From: Subtercola boreus
Lineage (GTDB): Bacteria; Actinomycetota; Actinomycetes; Actinomycetales; Microbacteriaceae
Direction of reading: 5' to 3'
Assembly: GCF_003399645.1 (NCBI RefSeq)
Contig: NZ_NBXD01000007.1
Coordinates: 62,001-126,000 of the forward strand
DNA length: 64,000 nt
How positions within the stretch are numbered: position 1 is the stretch's first letter; every line of letters starts with the position of its first letter. Positions 9,282-17,879 of this stretch are shown one piece after another. The notes under the pieces were generated by a model. It was not told the origin of the DNA and ran no database searches. It saw nothing but the letters and a program-made list of their open reading frames with translations. The translations under genes and the position numbers were made by a program.

Positions 9282-9938
9282 GTGGCACCTGCACGACCCC
9301 GTCGCATCCGCATTCATGTCGTCCATGAGAGCAGGATGCTCGCCGAGGCAATCAGCGTCAAGCTGAAGACCCTGCTCCCCGGGTCGTCGGTCGACGGTTG
9401 GACCAAGTCGTGGCACGTGTACACGAATCGCGACCAGAGCGTCGCCGACGTCGTCATTCTCTACAACGAGCTCGGCAACGGCTCACCCACCCCGGCGAAG
9501 GTGAGCGCGCTCGCGCCGCAGGGTACGGGCATCGTGGTGCTGGGCTCGACGACCTACGCGCCGGCCATTCGCCGGGTACTGGATGCGGGGGCACACTCGT
9601 ATGTGCTTCTCACCGAGCCGACGGACGTCATCGCGGCAGCGGTCGCGGCGGCCTTCCGCAACGAAGAGTTCATCTCGGGCGAGGTTCAGAAGCTCCTCGC
9701 CGACGACACTGCCGAGGCCGTTCCGCAGCTCACGCTCAGGGAACTCGAGATCGTGAGCGCCTACCTCTCGGGCTCCGGTTCCTCGGTTCCTGAGACGGCG
9801 GCCCAGTTCGGTCTCTCGGCCGAGACTGTTCGCACCCACATCTCCCACGCCCGGCGCAAGTACGCCTCAGGCGGGGAGCCCATCACCAAGATGGAACTTC
9901 GGCGCCGCATGATCCACGACGGCTGGATACTCCAATAA
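9282..9938 (+). CDS. LuxR/NarL-type response regulator with a degenerate receiver
   Basis: 218 residues from GTG 9282. The N-terminal ~125 residues look like a receiver fold: 'IRIHVVHESRMLAEAISVKL' at the first strand and helix, and 'AGAHSYVLLTE' with the conserved Gly-Ala turn. Where the phospho-accepting Asp should stand (consensus VVLLD) the sequence is 'VVILYNEL', so Asp is replaced by Tyr. The C-terminal domain (about 148-200) is a LuxR helix-turn-helix: 'LTLRELEIVSAYLSG', 'ETAAQFGLSAETVRTHISHARRKY'. No sensor kinase is nearby. It is probably an orphan DNA-binding regulator controlled by something other than phosphorylation. The esterase gene starts 10 bases downstream, so the two are likely co-transcribed. 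Confidence 0.8.
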   Translation: MAPARPRRIRIHVVHESRMLAEAISVKLKTLLPGSSVDGWTKSWHVYTNRDQSVADVVILYNELGNGSPTPAKVSALAPQGTGIVVLGSTTYAPAIRRVLDAGAHSYVLLTEPTDVIAAAVAAAFRNEEFISGEVQKLLADDTAEAVPQLTLRELEIVSAYLSGSGSSVPETAAQFGLSAETVRTHISHARRKYASGGEPITKMELRRRMIHDGWILQ

Positions 9939-9948
9939 TCTGATCTGC

Positions 9949-11256
9949 ATGAACGACGCCATCCTGAGCCTGAACATCACCAATGCGCCGTTGATCGTCA
10001 CAATGAGCGCGTTGAGCATCGCTCTCGTGCTCTATCTGCTGATCAGGCGGCCCACGACGCGGTGGGTGCTCACGGCGGCCCTCGCGCTGGTGGGCGGTGC
10101 ACTCGCGGGTGCCCTCACAATCCTCATCACGGTGAACGTGCTCGATCTGTTCGGCACCCGACTGTCGCCGGTGGTGGATGTGTGGATCATCCTGACCTTC
10201 ACCGGGGTCGCTGTCGCCATCGCGAACCTGTGGCTGTCGAGCTGGTGGCGAAAGCTGATCGCGGTGATCGGTATCGTGGTGATCGGACTGACCGGAACGC
10301 TGGGGGTCAACGCGGCTTTCGGTCTCAACAAGACGGTGGCGGCGTTCTTCGGCGTCACGAACGAGAAGCCGCTTGACATCGGCAGCAACACGAACTCGCC
10401 GACAGCCGACCCGAACATCGACCCGAATGCTCCCCTGTATTCCACGTGGAAGGCTCCGGCCGACATGCCGGCCACCGGCAGCCTCGGCACCGTCTCGATT
10501 CCGAACACCGAGTCGGGCTTCCTGGCGCGCACCCCGCTCGCCTATGTGCCACCGGCGGGCCTGGTCGACAACAAGCCGAAACTGCCGGTGATCATCCAGC
10601 TCAACGGCCAGCCCGGCAGCCCGGGCCTGGACGACCCGAAGGTCATTCTCGACAAGCTCGCTGCCGAGCACAACGGTCTGGGCCCGATCGTGGTGAACCC
10701 CGACCAGCTCGGTGACGACAGCAAAGACCCGCTCTGCCTCGACACCTCGATGGGCAATGTCGAGACCTACATCATGAAAGACGTCGTGCCGTGGGTGAAG
10801 TCGCACTTCGCGGTCTCCGACAACCCGAAGGACTGGACCATCCTCGGCTTTTCGAACGGTGGAATGTGTGCGTCGTACTTCGGTGCGAAGTACCCGCAGG
10901 TGTTCGGCAACTTCGTCGACCTCTCGGGCGACGAATACCAGGGTGTCGACGACCGCTCCACCCTCAGCCGCGTCTTCCAGGGAGACCAGGCGGCGTACGA
11001 GGCGGTCTGGCCCACGACGATCATGTCGAAGACGACCTATCCCGACTCGGTGGGGGTTTTCACGGTCGGTGAGTCCGACACGGAGGCCACTGCCGGTGTG
11101 AAGAAGAACTACGACGCGGCGGTGGCTGCGGGCATCATGGCCAGTTTCACCGTCATCCCGGGCGGAGGGCATGACAACGTCGCCCTCGACGGTGGCCTGA
11201 GCACGGCCTACGACGTGCTCTTTCCGCGGTGGGGGCTTATCGCACCCACGACCTGA
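9949..11256 (+). CDS. Membrane-anchored alpha/beta-hydrolase (esterase D / mycolyltransferase-like fold)
   Basis: 435 residues from ATG 9949. Four hydrophobic segments occupy about residues 10-135, followed by a Thr/Asn/Pro-rich linker and an extracytoplasmic hydrolase domain. The nucleophile elbow is 'GFSNGG' with Ser302, and a late His in 'GGGHDN' completes a plausible triad. Proteins with this arrangement belong to the esterase-D/antigen-85-like superfamily that acts on envelope or secreted esters. There are no mycolate genes here, so a mycolyl substrate is unlikely. The substrate is unknown. The gene is probably in an operon with the preceding LuxR-type regulator. Confidence 0.8.
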   Translation: MNDAILSLNITNAPLIVTMSALSIALVLYLLIRRPTTRWVLTAALALVGGALAGALTILITVNVLDLFGTRLSPVVDVWIILTFTGVAVAIANLWLSSWWRKLIAVIGIVVIGLTGTLGVNAAFGLNKTVAAFFGVTNEKPLDIGSNTNSPTADPNIDPNAPLYSTWKAPADMPATGSLGTVSIPNTESGFLARTPLAYVPPAGLVDNKPKLPVIIQLNGQPGSPGLDDPKVILDKLAAEHNGLGPIVVNPDQLGDDSKDPLCLDTSMGNVETYIMKDVVPWVKSHFAVSDNPKDWTILGFSNGGMCASYFGAKYPQVFGNFVDLSGDEYQGVDDRSTLSRVFQGDQAAYEAVWPTTIMSKTTYPDSVGVFTVGESDTEATAGVKKNYDAAVAAGIMASFTVIPGGGHDNVALDGGLSTAYDVLFPRWGLIAPTT

Positions 11257-11377
11257 CTGTCCAGTGAACGAACGCGACTTGTCCCATAAATGGGGGACGC
11301 GCTACAGTCAGGTCAAGCCAACTTCAAACGTTTTGCATATATCCGATCTGCTCGCATCCAGCGAAAGAGCCCGACCA

Positions 11378-11623
11378 GTGCCAGTCAACCTCGTGCCCCC
11401 TGCGTCAGACGCCGATTCCGACGTGCGCTGCATGATCAACCGTTGCGACGAACTCCCGACGAACGAGGTCTCGGTGGCCTCACGGGGCCAACTCTCCCGG
11501 TTCGCCGTCTGCGTCGAGCACGCCCACGACATTGACTGGGGCGTGATCGAACCCCGTCCCACCGCTGCCGCGCGAGGGTATCTCGGCCGGTCCGACGAGC
11601 CCGAGTCATCCCAGAGCGCTTGA
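11378..11623 (+). CDS. Small hypothetical cysteine-containing protein
   Basis: 81 residues from GTG 11378; the frame is open back to GTG 11264, but the added N-terminus is without pattern. The protein has a CxxxxC pair ('CMINRC') and a third Cys ('FAVCVEH') with His, so it might bind a metal or iron-sulfur centre. That is speculative. It ends 40 bases before the GGDEF-EAL gene on the same strand. I do not recognise the family. Coding status is moderately supported by third-position GC only. Confidence 0.4.
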   Translation: MPVNLVPPASDADSDVRCMINRCDELPTNEVSVASRGQLSRFAVCVEHAHDIDWGVIEPRPTAAARGYLGRSDEPESSQSA

Positions 11624-11663
11624 GATCGCCGACCAGGCACCCCTCGGCCATCGGAGGAGGAGG

Positions 11664-13529
11664 GTGACCGGCACCTTCGGAGGCACCGCCGCGATGGACG
11701 GGGAGCTCGATTTTCGTACCCGGGTCATCCAGGTTCTCGCCATCGAGACGGCCGTGCGATACGGCGTCTTCTCGTTCTTCGTCGATATCCAGCCCGTCTG
11801 GGTGCGGGTCAGCCTCGCCGTGATCGCCGTGATGGCGGTCATCGTCGCTGTTCTGGTTCGCCGGGCCAATCCCGTCTCGCACCTTCCCGGTCGGGTTCTG
11901 ATCGTCGCCTCCATGTTCGTCGTGACCGCACTGTCGCTCGCCGTCACCACCTCCGATCTGGCGGTCATCACCTCGTTCTCGCTGCTCGGACTCACGCTCT
12001 CGTCGATCACTCTCGACTCCTACCGCGCCGGTGTGGTCGTCGGTCTGATCGGAACCTCGCTGGCCGTCTTCGTCGCCGTGGCGCGCAGCACCAGTCCGCT
12101 CGCGGTCGTCCTCATCTACGTGGGGCTCTTCGTCACGGGCTCCTTCCTCATTCTGCGGCTGCGGCAGTTTCTCGAGCTAGCCCGTGACCAGGCCGTCTCG
12201 CAGGCCAATTCCGATTCGCTCACGGGTCTGCTGAACCGGCGCGGGATGGAGACGCGGGTGCCGGAGCTCGACAGCGAGGCGAACGCGCTCGGCAAGCGCA
12301 TCGGGTGCCTCGTTCTCGACCTCGATCACTTCAAGAGCATCAACGACAGCTTCGGGCACCATGTCGGCGATCTCGTGCTGATTCGAGCCGCGAAGCTGCT
12401 CAACGATCAGGTTCGCACTCCCGATATCGTCGTGCGAACGGGGGGAGAGGAGTTCGCGGTCTTCGCCCTCGTGAATGACGAACTGGAGCTCGCCCGGCTG
12501 GCGAACCGGCTGCACGCTGCGCTCCGAGCCAGTGCGATCGCCGGGGCCAGGGCGCCCGAACCCATTCCTGCGGTGACCGCCAGCATCGGTGGATCGGTCG
12601 GGAGAGCCGCTACCCCTTCAGATCTGTCGACGCTGTTCCGGCGGGCAGATCGACTGTTGTACGACGCGAAACGCGCCGGCCGGGATACCATTCGAATCCA
12701 ATCCAGTTCTCAGCTGCGAAAGGACGACACCCCGATGGTTGCCGAACCCGGTGCCGAAGCGAGTCTCATCGCCGAGGTACGGGAAGGCGTTCGAAACCAT
12801 TCGGTCACGGTGGCCTATCAGCCGATCGTCGATCTGCAGCGGGGCCAGATCATGGGCTATGAGGCGCTGGCACGCTTCACCGATCGGCTCGGTGCGCCCG
12901 TCAGCCCGCCGACGCTCATCGCGATCGCGCGCCAGCTCGGCCTGCTCGACGAGCTCACCCTTCAGATCGCCACCCGTGCGTTCGCCGACATGGCCGCCTT
13001 CATGCGGCTTGAGCCCCAGGCCAGGGCGCTGCACCTGAACGTCGAGGGGCCGCAGATACACGTGCAATCGCTCTTCGACGGCCTGCGTGAACTGCGGCGT
13101 GAGCATCCGATGGTCGCCCTGCGACTGGAGTTCACCGAGGCGTCGCTCACCCACTTCGACGACGAGGCGCTGAACCACATGAAGGTGCTCACCGAAGAGG
13201 GGTTCGTCTTCGCGCTCGACGACTACGGACAGGATCAGGCCGACGCGGCGGCTCTGCTCCGGCTGCCGGTGTCATCGGTGAAGATCGACAAGATCTTCCT
13301 CGCCGACGAGACCAACACCAGGCACCGCATCATTCTCGGCTCGTTCTCGCACCTCATCACCGCCCTGCGCATGGAGGCGGTCGTCGAGGGGGTCGAGACG
13401 AGATCGGGGCACGACACGGCGCGGGATCTCGGTATCGGCTTCGCCCAGGGCTACCTCTACGGGCGACCGGCCACGGCCGGTGACACGCTCGCGAGGCTGT
13501 CCGCGAGCGGGCTCCGTGTCGAAACGTGA
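11664..13529 (+). CDS. Membrane-bound GGDEF-EAL protein (c-di-GMP cyclase/phosphodiesterase)
   Basis: 621 residues from GTG 11664; an ATG at codon 11 is an alternative start. Five to six hydrophobic segments form the N-terminal ~170 residues, probably a sensory membrane domain. The GGDEF domain reads 'GGEEF' at 260-264, a functional variant, with 'DLDHFKSINDSFGHHVGD' upstream. The EAL domain retains 'YEALARF' (E400-A-L), 'NVEGPQ', 'DDYGQDQAD', 'KIDKIF' and 'EGVET', so the metal-binding residues appear intact. Both synthesis and breakdown of c-di-GMP are possible; which dominates cannot be read from sequence. It is followed at 61 bases by a secreted beta-helix gene and then a second GGDEF gene. 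Confidence 0.9.
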   Translation: MTGTFGGTAAMDGELDFRTRVIQVLAIETAVRYGVFSFFVDIQPVWVRVSLAVIAVMAVIVAVLVRRANPVSHLPGRVLIVASMFVVTALSLAVTTSDLAVITSFSLLGLTLSSITLDSYRAGVVVGLIGTSLAVFVAVARSTSPLAVVLIYVGLFVTGSFLILRLRQFLELARDQAVSQANSDSLTGLLNRRGMETRVPELDSEANALGKRIGCLVLDLDHFKSINDSFGHHVGDLVLIRAAKLLNDQVRTPDIVVRTGGEEFAVFALVNDELELARLANRLHAALRASAIAGARAPEPIPAVTASIGGSVGRAATPSDLSTLFRRADRLLYDAKRAGRDTIRIQSSSQLRKDDTPMVAEPGAEASLIAEVREGVRNHSVTVAYQPIVDLQRGQIMGYEALARFTDRLGAPVSPPTLIAIARQLGLLDELTLQIATRAFADMAAFMRLEPQARALHLNVEGPQIHVQSLFDGLRELRREHPMVALRLEFTEASLTHFDDEALNHMKVLTEEGFVFALDDYGQDQADAAALLRLPVSSVKIDKIFLADETNTRHRIILGSFSHLITALRMEAVVEGVETRSGHDTARDLGIGFAQGYLYGRPATAGDTLARLSASGLRVET

Positions 13530-13590
13530 GTTCGTCGAAGGCCCACGCATCACCCAGAGCAGGTCGAAGCAGTACGAGGGGTAGAGCACC

Positions 13591-14745
13591 ATGGTCGTAG
13601 AACTGATTGCCGCAGAACTCACGCGCAGAGCACTTCTGACGGGCGCCGTGTCGGGTGCGGCCGCGCCCGGCATGATGACGGGAGCTCCCCGGCAGAGCGT
13701 CGCGGTGCCCGAGCAGCTCGTCTTCAACGTGAGCGACTACGGCGCTGTCGGAGACGGGGTTCAGGATGATCTGCCGGCCATCAAAGCGGCGATCGCTGCC
13801 GCGGTGGCAGACGGCGGCGGCACGGTGTGGTTTCCCGTCGGTGTCTACTCCATCTCTGCAGCGATCGGTGACACGGGCCGGGGATTCACGAGCATCACTC
13901 TCGCGGGCGCCGGGTCGCAGGTCGCGACCATCAGGGCGGCGACGAACGCCCCCATCCTGACCGGGCTCTGGTACCTCTGCACCGTCGTCAACCTCGTGCT
14001 CGACGGGAACGGCATGGGTTCGCCCTGCATCTCTGCCCACCTCGACAAGACACACCTCGAGCGACTGTGGCTCCTGAACTGGAACGGGTACGGCATCACC
14101 GTCAACGACGGAACGTTCGCCGATGTGGGCGGGCTGCTGAATGTCATCGACCGGTGCAACATCCAGCAGAACACGGGAACCGGCATCCGCACCGGGTATC
14201 GCTTCTACGACTCGTGGATCATCAACAACAACATCGGGGCGAGCTACGCCGACCTCTCTCTCGAGGGTGGGCCGGTGCGTGTTCTCGGCAACCACCTCGA
14301 CGGGTCGCCGACCTACAACATCGAGTTCAGAGGGAACAAGCGCATCGTGGTCGCCGACAACATCCTCGAGGGTTCCCGCAAACAGTCGATCGTCTACACG
14401 ATGCCCTCCTGGATGAGCTCCGACAAGCCCCAGATACAGATCAACGGCAACACATTCTCGAACGGCGGCAAGCTCGCCCAGAACGTCTACCCCGCGATCT
14501 CGATCATCGGCGTCTCGAGCGCCGCCCGCACCGAGGGGTTCTCCATCACGGGCAACACCTTCGCGTGTGACGACGCCGGCGCCGGGTGGACCTACGTCGT
14601 CGAGGCCCAGTTCGCTCGCGCCATCTCGGCCGTGGGCAACCAGTGGCGGGAGGGCCACATGGCCGTTCAGCCCTGCCGATTTCTCACCTGCGCCAATACG
14701 GAGGTCATCGGAAACCATGCGGACAATGCCATCAAGACGACCTGA
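13591..14745 (+). CDS. Secreted pectate-lyase-3-type right-handed beta-helix protein
   Basis: 384 residues from ATG 13591, preceded by GAGGGG at good ribosome-binding distance. The N-terminus has a twin-arginine-like 'TRRALLTGAVSGAAAPG', consistent with Tat export. From residue ~43, 'FNVSDYGAVGDGVQDDLPAI' and 'GGGTVWFPVGVY' form the classic opening of Pectate_lyase_3 domains, followed by many 'NxI..N.F/G' beta-helix coils. This fold is used by glycan lyases, epimerases and hydrolases; the specific reaction cannot be assigned. It lies between two c-di-GMP enzyme genes on the same strand, suggesting a link between c-di-GMP control and exopolysaccharide remodelling. Confidence 0.78.
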   Translation: MVVELIAAELTRRALLTGAVSGAAAPGMMTGAPRQSVAVPEQLVFNVSDYGAVGDGVQDDLPAIKAAIAAAVADGGGTVWFPVGVYSISAAIGDTGRGFTSITLAGAGSQVATIRAATNAPILTGLWYLCTVVNLVLDGNGMGSPCISAHLDKTHLERLWLLNWNGYGITVNDGTFADVGGLLNVIDRCNIQQNTGTGIRTGYRFYDSWIINNNIGASYADLSLEGGPVRVLGNHLDGSPTYNIEFRGNKRIVVADNILEGSRKQSIVYTMPSWMSSDKPQIQINGNTFSNGGKLAQNVYPAISIIGVSSAARTEGFSITGNTFACDDAGAGWTYVVEAQFARAISAVGNQWREGHMAVQPCRFLTCANTEVIGNHADNAIKTT

Positions 14746-14772
14746 CTCAGTCTCTCCGCCACGGAACGGCTG

Positions 14773-15810
14773 GTGTTCCCTGTGAAGATCTTCGCCAATC
14801 GAACTCCGAGAGAGATCCGCGCAATCGCTCTTCAGATCGTGTTCCTGCCCGGAGCGCTGTTTCTGGCAGTGTTGGCGTTCGCGGGAGAGTTCAATCCGCA
14901 GTGGGTTCGATCGGTCGCCTACGGTGGCGTGGTGGCCGGTCTCGCGATCGTCGTCGTGGCGCGGATCACGGACTGGGTGACCCGCCAGTTCCTGACGGCG
15001 ATCGTGGTCTCGACGATGGTTCTCACCCTCGTGATCGGGCTCAGCATCCAGCCCCAGGCGATCGGAACGCTGTCTGCCTTCGTCTTTCTGGGCGTGGCCG
15101 TGGGATCGTCTGCTTTTCTGAGGGTCGACACCGCCCTGGTGATCAGCGTGCTCTGCACGGCGTTCGGAGTGTTCGTCATTTCGATGCGATCCTCGATCCC
15201 CGTGGTAGCCATCATCATCTTCCTTGCGCTCATGACGATCTGCACAATGGTGGTGATCGTGCTGCGGCAGAGCCTCCAGCGGGCGCGCGACGAGGCGATC
15301 GCGCTATCGCTGACCGATTCCCTCACCGGTCTCGCGAACCGCCGCAGCATGGAGGTGAATGTGCCGCTGATGAGTGCCCTCGCCGATCGCACCGGCCAGT
15401 ACCTCGGTTCCCTCTTGCTCGACCTCGACCACTTCAAAGCAGTGAACGACACCTACGGGCACCACGTCGGCGACGAGATCCTCTGCGCGGTCGCCGAGGC
15501 GCTGCGGCAGGGCACGCGGGAGAGCGACCTGTGCGTGCGCATCGGTGGCGACGAGTTCTCGGTGTTCACGATCGTGAGCGATCGGGATGACCTGCAGCGC
15601 ATCGCCGAACGGCTGCGCCAAGCGATCGCCGACATGCCGACCGAGCCGTCGATGACCGCGAGCGTCGGAGGTTCGGTGCTGGATCGGGCCCTCTCACCCC
15701 GGTCGCCTGTGGTCGGCACCGACCTGTTCCTCCGCCAGGCAGACCGGGCGCTCTACCAGGCCAAATCGGCCGGCCGCAACCTCATCCAGATCGATTGGCC
15801 CTCGTCATGA
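14773..15810 (+). CDS. Membrane-bound diguanylate cyclase (GGDEF)
   Basis: 345 residues from GTG 14773; GTG 14782 (VKIFANRTPREI) is equally likely. Six hydrophobic segments span about residues 15-165. A short linker leads to a GGDEF domain with 'LTDSLTGLANRRSME', 'LDLDHFKAVNDTYGHHVGD' and an intact 'GGDEF' at 258-262, so it should make c-di-GMP from two GTP. No EAL domain follows. Its stop overlaps the ATG of the PAP2 phosphatase gene in ATGA, so the two are translationally coupled. It starts 28 bases after the beta-helix gene. Confidence 0.9.
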   Translation: MFPVKIFANRTPREIRAIALQIVFLPGALFLAVLAFAGEFNPQWVRSVAYGGVVAGLAIVVVARITDWVTRQFLTAIVVSTMVLTLVIGLSIQPQAIGTLSAFVFLGVAVGSSAFLRVDTALVISVLCTAFGVFVISMRSSIPVVAIIIFLALMTICTMVVIVLRQSLQRARDEAIALSLTDSLTGLANRRSMEVNVPLMSALADRTGQYLGSLLLDLDHFKAVNDTYGHHVGDEILCAVAEALRQGTRESDLCVRIGGDEFSVFTIVSDRDDLQRIAERLRQAIADMPTEPSMTASVGGSVLDRALSPRSPVVGTDLFLRQADRALYQAKSAGRNLIQIDWPSS

Positions 15811-16379
15811 CGACTCTTCGAGCCCGCGAGATCGACGTCATCGTCAGAGTGCAGGGCACGACCTTCGCCCGAGCGGCTGTTCCGGTGGGCAAGGCGCTCA
15901 GCCTGTTCGGTGAGCACGCGGCAGGCTGGATCGTGCTGGGGCTGATCGGCGCCGTGCTCGACCTGCAGCGCGTGATGCCGTGGCTTGTCAGCGTGGGGGC
16001 GGTCATCGTCGCCCACGGATTGTCGGTCGTCATCAAGCGGTTCGTGCGACGGCCCAGGCCGGGTTCGGCGGCCCCGAGCGGCGCCGACGGGGCCGGTCCC
16101 GGCGGTAGGGCGTACCGGCCCGACAGCAGCGGCCCGGTGATCGTCTACGCGAAGGCGCCGAGCAAGCTCAGCTTTCCGAGCTCCCATGCTTCGTCGACTA
16201 TGGCTGCAGCGATCGTCTACACCGCGCTCGTTCCCGCGCTGTGGCCGGTCGCCGTGCTGGTCGTTCTCGCCATGGGCTACAGCCGCATCATCCTGGGCAT
16301 GCACTTCGTGACCGACGTGCTCGCCGGCTTCGCCATCGGTCTGATCGTGGGCCTGCCGACCGTTCTGCTGCTCGCCTGA
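15807..16379 (+). CDS. PAP2-family phosphatase, probable decaprenylphosphoryl-5-phosphoribose phosphatase
   Basis: 190 residues from ATG 15807, overlapping the diguanylate cyclase stop. The three PAP2 motifs are present: 'KRFVRRPRPG', 'PSSHAS' and 'SRIILGMHFVTDVLAG', among about five hydrophobic helices. In mycobacteria Rv3807c, next to the UbiA-type Rv3806c, is assigned to removing the 5-phosphate of decaprenylphosphoryl-5-phosphoribose. Here the UbiA homologue is the convergent neighbour 13 bases away, so the same job is likely. A general undecaprenyl-pyrophosphate phosphatase role is the alternative. An unusual feature is a Gly/Pro/Arg-rich insertion after motif 1. Confidence 0.82.
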   Translation: MTTLRAREIDVIVRVQGTTFARAAVPVGKALSLFGEHAAGWIVLGLIGAVLDLQRVMPWLVSVGAVIVAHGLSVVIKRFVRRPRPGSAAPSGADGAGPGGRAYRPDSSGPVIVYAKAPSKLSFPSSHASSTMAAAIVYTALVPALWPVAVLVVLAMGYSRIILGMHFVTDVLAGFAIGLIVGLPTVLLLA

Positions 16380-16392
16380 CACCCCGCCGCGG

Positions 16393-17316
16393 TCACAGCG
16401 TGGGGAGCTCCCAGCCGTACTGCCGGGCCAGCACGGAGACGAGGAACAGCGCTGCCCAGATGCCGCCGACCGCGAAGAGCTTGAGATCTTTGAACACCAC
16501 TTCCTCGGGCGCCGCAGCCTCGCCGCGCTCGATGTCGAACGCATACAGCAGCAATGCGACCCCGAAAGGGACGATGGATGCGATCGACCCGATCGACGTG
16601 CCACCGTTCAGGTCGAACGCCCACATCGCATAGGAGAGCATCGTGAGGGTGGCGGCGACGGTCCAGACGAAACGCAGGTAGCCGAGCGAGTACAGGTCGA
16701 GGGTCTTTCGCGTGTGGGCTGCCTCATTGCCCTCGCTGCTCACCTTCTCGGAGTACCTTTTGCCAGCCACCATGAAGAGCGAACCCGAGGAGATCACCAG
16801 CAGGAACCACTGGGTCACCGGCACGCCGACCACCGCGGCCCCGGCGATGGCCCGCAGCACGAATCCGCTGGCGACGACGATGATGTCGATGACGGGCTGG
16901 TGCTTGAGCCAGATGCAGTAGGAGACCTGGATGACAACGTAGGCGGCGAGCACCACGCCGAACGTCGCGTACCCGAGCAGCAGGGCGATCGCGGCCGGCG
17001 CGATCAACAGCACGATCGAGGTCGGCCAGGCCACCCGCGACGGGAACTCGCCCGAGGGGATCGGCCGGAACCGCTTCTTCGGGTGCAGTCGATCACTCTC
17101 GATGTCGAGGAGGTCGTTCAGCATGTACCCGCCCGAGGAGGTGAGGCTGAACGCGATGATCGCGAGCACGACCTCGGGAATGACCCCGGGCTCGAGAATC
17201 ACACCGGCCGAGAGGGGCGCGAGGGCGAGGAGCACATTCTTCAGCCACTGTTTCGGCCGCATCGCCCGCAGCGCGGCCGGGCCTCTCGGAGCAGCTTGCA
17301 CCTTGACACTCGTCAC
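16393..17316 (-). CDS. UbiA-type decaprenyl-phosphate phosphoribosyltransferase
   Basis: 307 residues. The Asp-rich prenyl-phosphate/Mg motif 'NDLLDIESDRLHPKKRFRPI' follows a basic 'RPKQWLKN' near the N-terminus, the signature of the Rv3806c branch of the UbiA superfamily. Eight to nine transmembrane helices are apparent. The enzyme transfers 5-phosphoribose from PRPP to decaprenyl phosphate, the first committed step to decaprenylphosphoryl-arabinose (DPA). The PAP2 gene is convergent, and the GtrA-DprE1-DprE2 operon is divergent across a 146-base shared upstream region. All DPA-pathway steps are therefore grouped here. Confidence 0.9.
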   Translation of the reverse strand: MTSVKVQAAPRGPAALRAMRPKQWLKNVLLALAPLSAGVILEPGVIPEVVLAIIAFSLTSSGGYMLNDLLDIESDRLHPKKRFRPIPSGEFPSRVAWPTSIVLLIAPAAIALLLGYATFGVVLAAYVVIQVSYCIWLKHQPVIDIIVVASGFVLRAIAGAAVVGVPVTQWFLLVISSGSLFMVAGKRYSEKVSSEGNEAAHTRKTLDLYSLGYLRFVWTVAATLTMLSYAMWAFDLNGGTSIGSIASIVPFGVALLLYAFDIERGEAAAPEEVVFKDLKLFAVGGIWAALFLVSVLARQYGWELPTL

Positions 17317-17390
17317 TGTCTACCCCCGATTCCCCGACGGTCAGCCGGGCTGTCATCCAGAGCGAGCCAGCCGTGGCAAACTTGGGATGC

Positions 17391-17408
17391 ACCCCCTGTT
17401 CACGGGGT
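17391..17408. promoter_or_regulatory. Palindrome ACCCC-N8-GGGGT between UbiA and GtrA-DprE genes
   Basis: ACCCC CTGTTCAC GGGGT followed by AT lies in the divergent intergenic region, 75 bases before the ubiA start codon and 54 bases before the GtrA GTG. It shares CCCCTGTTC and GGGGTAT with the site upstream of ugd, so one regulator may act on both directions here. An AAAGGTG stretch closer to GtrA is its probable ribosome-binding site. Confidence 0.4.
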
Positions 17409-17462
17409 ATGTGGCTCAGTCTAAGGGCCTGAGAGTCTCACCTGAAAGGTGCACCGATCGCT

Positions 17463-17879
17463 GTGAGAACCGGAGTGCTCTACGTCGTCTTCGCGGCCCT
17501 CTCCACGGTCACCAACCTCGGCTCGCAGGTCATTGTGCAGCACCTCTACACCGGGCCCTTTGCGCTCGTCGTGGCCGTCATCGTGGGCACCGGCGTGGGC
17601 GTCGTCACGAAGTACCTCCTCGACAAACGCTTCATCTTCCGTTTCGAAGTGAAGAGCATAAAACACCAGGCGCGTACGCTCGGTCTCTATACGCTGATGA
17701 GCGGGGTAACGACGCTCGTCTTCTGGGCCTTCGAGTTCGGGGCCTTCTACCTCTTCGGCACCGACCTGGCCAAGTATTCTGGGGCAGTGATCGGCCTGGC
17801 GCTCGGCTACCTCATCAAGTACCAGCTCGACAAGAACATCACCTTCAAGGCCGACACGACCGGAGTGAACACACTGTGA
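17463..17879 (+). CDS. GtrA-family membrane protein (Rv3789-like)
   Basis: 138 residues from GTG 17463. Four hydrophobic helices with 'NLGSQVIVQHLYTGPFAL', 'VTKYLLDKRFIFRF' and 'YLIKYQLDKNITFK' match the GtrA/DPMS-associated family. In mycobacteria the GtrA protein Rv3789 sits directly before dprE1 and was proposed to move or tether decaprenylphosphoryl-arabinose at the membrane; the exact role there is debated. The same gene order is seen here, with a 4-base overlap (GTGA) into dprE1, indicating translational coupling. Confidence 0.88.
   Translation: MRTGVLYVVFAALSTVTNLGSQVIVQHLYTGPFALVVAVIVGTGVGVVTKYLLDKRFIFRFEVKSIKHQARTLGLYTLMSGVTTLVFWAFEFGAFYLFGTDLAKYSGAVIGLALGYLIKYQLDKNITFKADTTGVNTL

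Noticed and set aside
11281-11298. GTCCC...GGGAC palindrome as a fourth member of the CCCC/GGGG motif
   Set aside because: Lacks the CCCCTGTTC core and has imperfect arms; similarity is too weak to group with the ugd and DprE sites.
16393-17316. UbiA gene as a quinone- or haem-pathway prenyltransferase
   Set aside because: The motif set and the neighbouring PAP2, GtrA, DprE1 and DprE2 genes favour the decaprenyl-phosphate phosphoribosyltransferase branch.
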